Assembly: GCA_028691385.1 (NCBI GenBank)
Contig: JAQUZL010000040.1
Coordinates: 1-15,060, forward strand
DNA length: 15,060 nucleotides
Source: Oscillospiraceae bacterium
GTDB lineage: Bacteria > Bacillota > Clostridia > Oscillospirales > Oscillospiraceae
Direction: 5' to 3'
In this document: one piece after another, positions 7,055-12,331 of the stretch
Position numbering within the stretch: position 1 is the first letter of the stretch
Layout of the letters: the number at the start of each line of letters is the position of its first letter
Notes under the pieces: model-generated
What the model was told of the DNA's origin: nothing
Databases searched by the model: none
Seen by the model: the letters and a program-made list of their open reading frames with translations, nothing else
Position numbers and translations under genes: made by a program

Positions 7055-7136
7055 GAAATTGCCGCAGCCGGAACTGATTTTCCGCCTGCCTTTTTGCGCA
7101 GCGCAGCGATGAAAAAACTTGGCGGTGAAAGCGTAA

Positions 7137-7161
7137 GATTCTTCGCTGTGCTCGTATGACA
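7137..7161. repeat. Short dispersed-repeat-like sequence, copy 1
   Basis: GATTCTTCGCTGTGCTC followed by GTATGACA. The first 17 bases differ at one position from 13725-13741 near gyrB. From memory, sequences of the type ATTCTTCGCTGCGCTCAGAATGACA are scattered through many bacterial genomes between genes; this looks like a worn copy. Not verified by search. Confidence 0.5.
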
Positions 7162-7225
7162 AACGGGTGTGTCGAAACGTGACGAAAAAAACTTTTGTTC
7201 TTTGTCAAAAAAGGGGTAAAACTGG

Positions 7226-7254
7226 TTGATTTTGGGAATTAAGTGGTTTATACT
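7226..7254 (+). promoter_or_regulatory. Promoter of the small RNA candidate
   Basis: TTGATT (7226-7231), a 17-base spacer and TATACT (7249-7254) predict a start near 7261-7262. No protein-coding gene follows on this strand until dnaA at 9395. Confidence 0.7.
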
Positions 7255-7260
7255 ATGTTC

Positions 7261-7413
7261 TAGCAGAACACGCACCCCAGCGTGGCCGCTGTCCCCTCGG
7301 CGGCATTCTGTACTGGCTTTTGAAAGCCTGTTTTTCTTTCTCCTTCGGTTCTCCTCTGAACATAGAAGAACCAAAAAGAGCATCCCGGACGGTCACCCGG
7401 GATGCTCTTTTAT
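7261..7413 (+). ncRNA. Probable stand-alone structured small RNA, about 150 nt, unassigned
   Basis: The transcript predicted from the promoter at 7226-7254 to the terminator at 7373-7413 has no usable reading frame but folds well. GCAGAA (7263-7268) pairs with TTCTGT (7306-7311, one G-U) and closes a tight three-way junction with CACGC/GCGTG (7269-7284, loop ACCCCA) and GCCGC/GCGGC (7285-7304, loop TGTCCCCTCG). Only one junction base is unpaired. A fourth hairpin, GGCTT-TTGA-AAGCC, spans 7315-7328. Then comes an unpaired CU-rich stretch with TTTCTCCTTC (7337-7346), complementary to a strong ribosome-binding site, and a bulged hairpin at 7347-7372. It has no 4.5S/SRP, tmRNA or RNase P hallmarks, and it is short and branched for 6S RNA. 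A trans-acting regulator that pairs with Shine-Dalgarno sequences is one possibility. Confidence 0.6.
7373..7413 (+). terminator. Strong terminator of the small RNA, probably bidirectional
   Basis: AAAGAGCATCCCGG (7375-7388) and CCGGGATGCTCTTT (7397-7410) form a perfect 14-bp stem with an 8-base loop, followed by T on the plus strand. On the minus strand the same stem is followed by TTTTTGG, so it can also end the Fe-S operon that stops at 7534. Confidence 0.92.
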
Positions 7414-7506
7414 TATATCGCAGCCGCAGGCTGCGATATAATATGCCATCGGCGCGTCCCGCGCCGCGGCTTTGAAATCTCAAGCGCTTTGGCGCGGAGC
7501 GCCAAA
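7411..7506. repeat. Array of three perfect hairpins
   Basis: Three consecutive perfect inverted repeats with 3-base loops: 7411-7425/7429-7443 (15-bp stem around TATATCGCAGCC, loop GCA), 7451-7456/7460-7465 (GGCGCG, loop TCC) and 7488-7495/7499-7506 (TTTGGCGC, loop GGA). None is followed by a T run on either strand. The phrase TGCGATATAATATG from the first is echoed as TGCGATATGATATG at 7508-7521. The array lies in the 3' untranslated part of the Fe-S operon. It resembles a composite palindromic intergenic element. Confidence 0.65.
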
Positions 7507-7533
7507 ATGCGATATGATATGCGCAGTTTGATT

Positions 7534-8463
7534 TTATCGTAAAAATCCCTCAAGAATTTTCTCTTCGGCCTCGGCGTCGGTAAGGCCGAGGGTTTTGAGC
7601 TTCAGGATCTGCTCGCCCGCGATTTTACCGATGGCCGCCTCGTGCATCAGTCCCGCATCCACGTGGTTGCAGGCGATGGCGGGGATGCTCTTGACCCGGG
7701 CGTTTCCCATAATGATGGAATCGCAGCTCACATGGCCAAAGCAGGCATTGTTGCCCTCGACCCGGGGGTAAAACGTCTGCACGGAATTTTCCTTTGCCAC
7801 GGAGCGGGAAATCACGCGGGTTTTGGAGTTTTCGCCGTTCAAAATGACGTCCATCTCCGAAACGGCGGTCTGATCGCCCTGCGTCAGCAGCTTCTCATGA
7901 ATGATGGCCTCGGAATCCGCGCCCTCGCAGACAATTTTCGTATAGCGCTTGGTATCGTCCACGCCGCCGATCTGGCTGGTTTCCAACGTGACGGTAGCGC
8001 CCTGCTTGAGATACAGCACGGTCTGGGGATTGAGTACATTTTTGCCGGTGCCGGAACCCTCGCCATAGTGGCGCTCGATATAGGTCACGCGGGCGTTTTT
8101 CTCCAGATAAAAGGTATGGATGCCGTCGTGACGGCTCTCGTCGCAGCCGTCGTTATGGATGCCGCAGCCCGCGATGATCTCCACGTCCGCGCCCTCGCCC
8201 ACGTAAAAATCGTTATAAACCATGTCCTGAAAGCCGGATGCGGACACGACCACCGGAATATAGACCTTTTCGCCCTTCGTGCCGGGGTCGATGCGGATGT
8301 CGATGCCGTCGCGGTCGGTTTTGCTCTCGATTTTAATATGCTCGCCCTGGGAGCGATAGGCCTTCTGGCCGTTGGTGCGAATGTTGACGGCGGTATGCGC
8401 CGGCGCGGTGTCCTTCATGTCCGCCACGCGGGCAAGAATCTGTTTTTGAATGTCTGTCAGCAT
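7534..8463 (-). CDS. SufB/SufD-like Fe-S cluster scaffold protein (SmsB type)
   Basis: A 309-residue protein of the SufBD family, partner of the adjacent SufC-like ATPase in iron-sulfur cluster assembly in the cytoplasm. The beta-helix core is recognisable (repeats such as GADVEIIAGCGIH and GATVTLETS), with the conserved C-terminal segment GHVSCDSI (243-250) and HEAAIGKI (274-281). It is much shorter than typical SufB or SufD (over 400 residues), and no second SufBD gene, SufS or SufU is next to it. This two-gene form matches what has been described as a SUF-like minimal system (SMS) in anaerobes, where SmsB would act as a homodimer on SmsC. Cys100, Cys107, Cys241, Cys247 and Cys265 are candidate cluster ligands. 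AGGAGG lies 7 bases upstream; it overlaps the ATPase gene by 7 bases. Confidence 0.88.
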   Translation of the reverse strand: MLTDIQKQILARVADMKDTAPAHTAVNIRTNGQKAYRSQGEHIKIESKTDRDGIDIRIDPGTKGEKVYIPVVVSASGFQDMVYNDFYVGEGADVEIIAGCGIHNDGCDESRHDGIHTFYLEKNARVTYIERHYGEGSGTGKNVLNPQTVLYLKQGATVTLETSQIGGVDDTKRYTKIVCEGADSEAIIHEKLLTQGDQTAVSEMDVILNGENSKTRVISRSVAKENSVQTFYPRVEGNNACFGHVSCDSIIMGNARVKSIPAIACNHVDAGLMHEAAIGKIAGEQILKLKTLGLTDAEAEEKILEGFLR

Positions 8464-9194
8464 CTTCCGGCCTCCTGATCGAGCATGTTGCAGCCGACGA
8501 CCGTATCGGAAAGGATCATCGGCAGGATTTTATCGGCAGGGCCGCGGTCGCGGATTTGGCCGCCGGCGATGAGCAGCACCTCGTCGGCCAGACGGATGAT
8601 GCGCTCCTGATGTGAAATGATGATGATGGTCACATCGCCCCTCGCGTGAAGCTGGCGGAAGGTTTCAGTCAGTCTGGCAAAGCTCCAAAGGTCAATGCCC
8701 GCCTCCGGCTCGTCAAAAATCATCAGCTTGCTTCCGCGGGCAAGAATGGTGGCAATCTCGATGCGCTTGACCTCGCCGCCGGACAGGCTGCCGTCCACGT
8801 CGCGTGCGATATAGTCGCTGGCGCAAAGGCCAACCTGGGTGAGAAACGCGCAGCTCTCGTCCAGCCGCAGCGCCTTTCCCGCCGCAATCTCCAGCAGATC
8901 CTTGACCTTCATGCCCTTAAAGCGGGGCGGCTGCTGAAAGGCATAGCTCACGCCCGCCTTGGCGCGCGCGGTAATATCCAAATCGGTCAAATCAGTCCCA
9001 TCCAGCACAATTTCACCGGACTCGGCCGGCATGATGCCCATGATGGTGCGCGCCAGCGTGGTTTTGCCGCCGCCGTTGGGGCCGGTGACGACCAAAAACT
9101 TGCCGCTTTCCACCTGTAAACTGATGTTTTTCAAAATTTCAGTCTTCCCGCCTTCTGATTGGGCGGAAACGCAGAGATTTTTCAGTTCAAGCAT
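8457..9194 (-). CDS. SufC-like Fe-S assembly ATPase (SmsC type)
   Basis: A 245-residue ABC ATPase. Walker A is GPNGGGKT (38-45), the Q-loop is at FQQPP (86-90), the signature is LSGGE (137-141), Walker B is LMIFDE (157-162) followed by PEAGIDLWSF, and the switch His195 is in IISHQER. No membrane partner is nearby. Instead it overlaps a SufBD-like gene, which fixes it as a soluble SufC homolog powering Fe-S scaffold rearrangement. GAGGG lies 6 bases before the ATG. The operon has a near-consensus promoter and is divergent from dnaA across 200 bases. No convincing Rrf2/IscR-type operator was recognised. The family is certain; assignment to the minimal SMS branch rests on the two-gene context. 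Confidence 0.92.
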   Translation of the reverse strand: MLELKNLCVSAQSEGGKTEILKNISLQVESGKFLVVTGPNGGGKTTLARTIMGIMPAESGEIVLDGTDLTDLDITARAKAGVSYAFQQPPRFKGMKVKDLLEIAAGKALRLDESCAFLTQVGLCASDYIARDVDGSLSGGEVKRIEIATILARGSKLMIFDEPEAGIDLWSFARLTETFRQLHARGDVTIIIISHQERIIRLADEVLLIAGGQIRDRGPADKILPMILSDTVVGCNMLDQEAGRC

Positions 9195-9234
9195 ACAATT
9201 CCCTCTTTTTTATCTAGTTTCCCATTTTGGCTGT

Positions 9235-9263
9235 ATGTTATCACACCTGTTTCCGCGTGTCAA
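9235..9263 (-). promoter_or_regulatory. Promoter of the Fe-S assembly operon
   Basis: On the minus strand a perfect TTGACA (9258-9263), a 17-base spacer and TAACAT (9235-9240) lie 40 bases before the ATPase start codon. Confidence 0.85.
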
Positions 9264-9304
9264 GCAACGCGCTTTTTAATAATAATGTATGTGCCTGAAA
9301 TACC

Positions 9305-9333
9305 TTGCAAATAACGCCGTTGCATGCTAAAAT
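9305..9333 (+). promoter_or_regulatory. Likely promoter of dnaA
   Basis: TTGCAA (9305-9310), a 17-base spacer and TAAAAT (9328-9333) lie 61 bases before the dnaA start codon, giving a leader of about 54 bases. No DnaA box was found between 9195 and 9394, so autoregulation through this promoter is not apparent. Confidence 0.75.
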
Positions 9334-9373
9334 AAATAGGTATTACTGTACGCTGGAAAAGTATTGATTTTCC

Positions 9374-9392
9374 GCGGGAAAGGAGTTCCCGT
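9374..9392 (+). promoter_or_regulatory. dnaA ribosome-binding site displayed in a hairpin loop
   Basis: CGGGAA (9375-9380) and TTCCCG (9386-9391) form a perfect 6-bp stem whose 5-base loop is exactly AGGAG, the Shine-Dalgarno sequence. A flanking G-U pair (9374/9392) can extend it. The dnaA ATG follows 3 bases after the stem. Confidence 0.7.
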
Positions 9393-9394
9393 TT

Positions 9395-10696
9395 ATGTAT
9401 TCAACCGCCTATGTCTGGGCGAAAGTCCTTGCGCAGATGGAGGTCAAATGGCCATCCATCTCCACGTGGTTTGACGACGCGGAGGTGCTCGAGCTGACCG
9501 GCGAAACGCTGACGCTCTATACGCCGACGGATTTTCGACAGGAATTCATTAAAAACAAGGCCTCGGCCTATATTCGCGAGGTCATGCGCGAGCTGTTCGG
9601 GATGGAAATTGAAGTGGAGGTGCAGGGTGACCGCGCCATCGCCGCGAAAGAACCGGACACGCCGGACACGCTGATGTTCAATCCCCAGTTCACGTTTGAA
9701 AACTTCGTGGTGGGCCCGTCCAACCGGTTTGCCCATGCAGCCGCGCTGGCCGTGGCGAAAAAACCGGCCGAAAGCTACAACCCACTGTTCATCTATGGCC
9801 CGTCCGGCCTTGGCAAAACCCACTTGCTTTACGCCATCGCCAACGAGATTCACCGCGCCGCGCCCCACTTCCGCATTGTCTATATCAAGGGCGACCAGTT
9901 CACCAATGAGCTGATCTCCGCGATTCAGCAGGGCAAAAACGTGGAGTTTCGCAGCAAATATCGCGGCGCAGACCTGTTTTTGGTGGACGATATTCAATTT
10001 ATTGCCGGCAAAGCCTCCACGCAGGAGGAGTTTTTCCATACCTTTAACACGCTCTACGAGGCGAAAAAGCAGATTGTGCTGACCTCTGACCGGCCGCCAA
10101 AGGAAATGAATACCTTGGAGGATCGGCTTTTGACCCGCTTCGAGTGGGGTCTGATTGCGGACATCCAGCCGCCGGACTATGAAACCCGTGTGGCCATTAT
10201 CCGCAACAAGGCGCGCTCGCTGAACCTTGTCCTGCCGGATGACGTCTGCGAGTATATCTCCAACAACGTCACCTCCAACGTGCGGCAAATTGAGGGCGCA
10301 GTCAACAAAATCAAGGCAAATCACGATCTCAACGGCATGAAAATCGACGTCGCCAGCGTTTCCCGCTGCATCACCGACATGTATAAGGGCGGCGGCGCGG
10401 CACTTCCCACGCCCTCGATCATTATTGCCGAAACGGCGCGCTTTTATCAGATTGAAGAATCCGTGCTGCGCTCGACCCGCAAAACCAAGGGCACCGCGCA
10501 CGCCCGGCAGATTGCCATGTACCTGTGCCGCCACATGACCAACATCAGCTATCCCGATATTGGCCGGGAGTTTGGCAAGCACCACACCACCATTATGTAT
10601 GGCGTGCAGGAAATTGAAAAGATGATTGACGCAGGATCCGGCAGCCTACAGCAGGAAATTGCCGATATTACGGCAGCGATCAACGCGCGGCTTTAA
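9395..10696 (+). CDS. dnaA: Chromosomal replication initiator DnaA
   Basis: A 433-residue initiator that binds DnaA boxes, melts oriC and helps load the helicase. Domain I (about 1-75) is followed by a very short domain II linker (about 76-95). The AAA+ domain carries Walker A GPSGLGKT (135-142), Walker B FLVDDIQF (195-202), and LEDRLLTRFEWGL (241-253) with the box VII arginine-finger region. Domain IV ends with the DnaA signature DIGREFGKHHTTIM (388-401), which contacts DnaA boxes. The ATG at 9395 has AGGAG in a hairpin loop upstream. It heads the plus-strand gene block; the DnaA-box cluster lies immediately downstream. It is a little shorter than B. subtilis DnaA, mainly in domain II. Confidence 0.98.
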   Translation: MYSTAYVWAKVLAQMEVKWPSISTWFDDAEVLELTGETLTLYTPTDFRQEFIKNKASAYIREVMRELFGMEIEVEVQGDRAIAAKEPDTPDTLMFNPQFTFENFVVGPSNRFAHAAALAVAKKPAESYNPLFIYGPSGLGKTHLLYAIANEIHRAAPHFRIVYIKGDQFTNELISAIQQGKNVEFRSKYRGADLFLVDDIQFIAGKASTQEEFFHTFNTLYEAKKQIVLTSDRPPKEMNTLEDRLLTRFEWGLIADIQPPDYETRVAIIRNKARSLNLVLPDDVCEYISNNVTSNVRQIEGAVNKIKANHDLNGMKIDVASVSRCITDMYKGGGAALPTPSIIIAETARFYQIEESVLRSTRKTKGTAHARQIAMYLCRHMTNISYPDIGREFGKHHTTIMYGVQEIEKMIDAGSGSLQQEIADITAAINARL

Positions 10697-10736
10697 AAAA
10701 AACACGCCACGATTGCGGCTTTTCGCACCTTTTTTT

Positions 10737-10893
10737 CATTCCACAGACTCTTGTGGAAAAAGGAAAACTTTTCTGTGGAAAATGCATCCGTAAAATTTTG
10801 TTCACAGTCTGCTGTGGAAAACCGGTTTTTCTGCACAGTATGGCTGTGGATGATTTTTGTTGACGCGGCAAGGGCTTTTGACACTTTTCCACA
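10737..10893. other. oriC: DnaA-box cluster, probable oriC
   Basis: Eight 9-mers resembling TTATNCACA lie in 157 bases between dnaA and dnaN. Four are identical TTTTCCACA: 10752-10760, 10774-10782 and 10813-10821 on the minus strand, and 10885-10893 on the plus strand. TCATCCACA is at 10845-10853 (minus). TTGTTCACA (10798-10806) and TTCTGCACA (10829-10837) on plus each differ once from the consensus, and a weak CATTCCACA is at 10737-10745. A cluster in the dnaA-dnaN gap is the usual Firmicutes place for the origin. The strand bias also fits: everything to the right is plus and most genes to the left are minus. The melting site is not clear. Confidence 0.85.
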
Positions 10894-10970
10894 TAACTTT
10901 TCCCTACGACCCCTTACGACTAACCATATTCCTTTTTCTACTTTCTAAGCGTACGAAAGGAGCTTCTTTC

Positions 10971-12080
10971 ATGAAATTTACCTGTGAAAAAGCAATTCTG
11001 ACCCAAGCGGTTTCTTTGGCTTCGAGAACCGTGTCACCCAAGAGCAGTTTGGAAGCCCTGGAGGGCATTTGCGTTCGCGCCGGTATGGGCGTTCGCCTGT
11101 CCGGGTACAATTTGGAAAACGGGATTACCGTTGGCGTCAGCGCCACCGTTTCCGAGGGCGGCAGCTGCATCATGCCCGCGAAGCTGTTTTCTGATATTAT
11201 TCGCAAGCTGCCGGACGACATGGTTAGTATTGTAGTGGATGACAACTACCGCACTACCATTTCCTGCGGCATCTCCCGCTTCTCCATCACCGCCATGACC
11301 GCCGAGGATTACCCGGAGCTGCCCGACGTGGAGGGCGACTATTCCGTGAAGATGACCCAGGCGGATCTGCGCAAGCAGATCAACGGCACCATCTTTGCCG
11401 TCAGCGAAAATCAGGCGCGTCCCATCCATACCGGATGCCTGTTTGAGATCACCGGCGACGATGTGACCACAGTCGCCGTGGACGGCTACCGCATGGCGCT
11501 GCGCCGCTGCAAAACCAGCGAGGAAAATCACATCACGCTCAAATTCGTGGTGCCGTCGGTCGGCCTGAAGGAGCTGGAAAAGCTGCTGAACGACACCGAC
11601 GAAACCGTGTCGTTCACCGCGGGCAAAAAGCATATCTCGTTTAAGGTTGGCGACGCGGTGCTGATCTGCCGGCTGCTGTCCGGCGAATTTCTCGACTGGC
11701 GGCGGGTGCTGCCCACCGAGAATCCCATTCATATGGTCGCTAAGACCTCTGCCTTTGCGCAGGTCATGGACCGCATGAGTCTGGTGATTTCCGAAAAGGT
11801 GAAAACGCCGGTGCGCTGCACCTTCCAGCAGGACGGCGCGGAGTTCAACACCGCCTCCACCGTGGGTACGGCGCACGACAGCTGCATCTTGTCCGGCGAC
11901 GGCGGCGAGCTGGAAATCGGTTTCAACTGTAAATATCTGCTCGACGCGATTCGCGCCGTGCCGGACGACGAGGTGGTGCTGGAACTGAGCAACGCGCTCA
12001 GCCCCATCGTCCTGACCCCCTGTAAAAATGACGGCAGCTTTGCCTATATGGTACTGCCGGTGCGACTAAAGGCGGAATAA
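10971..12080 (+). CDS. dnaN: DNA polymerase III beta subunit (sliding clamp)
   Basis: A 369-residue protein that forms the ring-shaped processivity clamp for replicative polymerase. Its length fits the three repeated clamp domains (about 1-125, 126-250, 251-369). Typical landmarks are MPAKLFSDIIRKLP (about 68-81), AEDYPELP (110-117), VDGYRMALRR (about 167-176), the GEFLDWRRVLP segment, and the C-terminal YMVLPVRLKAE, which lines the partner-binding pocket. I chose the ATG at 10971, with AAAGGAG 8 bases upstream; the frame is open upstream to 10857, but that stretch is the oriC region. The next gene starts 5 bases after the stop. No convincing promoter of its own was found apart from an isolated TTGACA at 10878. 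Confidence 0.97.
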   Translation: MKFTCEKAILTQAVSLASRTVSPKSSLEALEGICVRAGMGVRLSGYNLENGITVGVSATVSEGGSCIMPAKLFSDIIRKLPDDMVSIVVDDNYRTTISCGISRFSITAMTAEDYPELPDVEGDYSVKMTQADLRKQINGTIFAVSENQARPIHTGCLFEITGDDVTTVAVDGYRMALRRCKTSEENHITLKFVVPSVGLKELEKLLNDTDETVSFTAGKKHISFKVGDAVLICRLLSGEFLDWRRVLPTENPIHMVAKTSAFAQVMDRMSLVISEKVKTPVRCTFQQDGAEFNTASTVGTAHDSCILSGDGGELEIGFNCKYLLDAIRAVPDDEVVLELSNALSPIVLTPCKNDGSFAYMVLPVRLKAE

Positions 12081-12085
12081 ATAAA

Positions 12086-12331
12086 ATGAATGAACAAAAA
12101 AAGTCCGGCGCGCCCGAAGGCGTTGCAATTCATACCGAATTTATCAAGCTGCAGGATTTTCTGAAATTCTGCGGCGCGCTGGAAACCGGCGGCATGGCGA
12201 AAACCGTTGTGCAGGGCGGCGAGGTGCTGGTCAATGGCGAGGTCTGCCTGATGCGCGGCAAAAAGCTGCGTCCCGGCGACACCGTTGCCTATCAGGGCGG
12301 CGCCTGGCAGGTGACTGCCGATGCGACTTGA
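12086..12331 (+). CDS. yaaA: S4-domain RNA-binding protein (YaaA family)
   Basis: An 81-residue protein consisting almost wholly of an S4 RNA-binding fold. IKLQDFLKFCGALETGG (about 20-36), AKTVVQGGEVLVNGE (38-52) and RGKKLRPGDTVAY (57-69) are the classical helix-turn-beta elements. Its place between dnaN and recF is the conserved position of B. subtilis yaaA; relatives have been linked to ribosome assembly. The ATG at 12086 follows the dnaN stop by 5 bases, with GGCGG about 10 bases upstream. Its 3' end overlaps recF by 11 bases. Note that the name yaaA is used for an unrelated gene in E. coli. Confidence 0.88.
   Translation: MNEQKKSGAPEGVAIHTEFIKLQDFLKFCGALETGGMAKTVVQGGEVLVNGEVCLMRGKKLRPGDTVAYQGGAWQVTADAT

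Noticed and set aside
7110..7160. A 16-codon reading frame on the plus strand that could be a leader peptide
   Set aside because: No ribosome-binding site, no promoter, and it runs into the repeat-like sequence at 7137.
7226..7413. Identification of the small RNA as 6S, SRP, tmRNA or RNase P RNA
   Set aside because: The GGAAG-containing SRP tip, the tmRNA tRNA-like ends and the RNase P core are absent. The best fold is branched and short instead of one long interrupted hairpin, so 6S is not supported, though the alternative end pairing at 7245-7372 keeps it open.
9401..10585. A 394-codon open frame on the minus strand
   Set aside because: Antisense to dnaA, whose AAA+ and DnaA-signature motifs are complete. 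No supporting start signals.
10714..10736. Terminator after dnaA
   Set aside because: TGCG/CGCA gives only 4 bp before CC and seven T; too weak to call.
10878..10906. dnaN promoter built on TTGACA at 10878
   Set aside because: At 16-18 bases downstream there is only TCCCTA-like sequence, a poor -10 box, and the spacer is occupied by a DnaA box.
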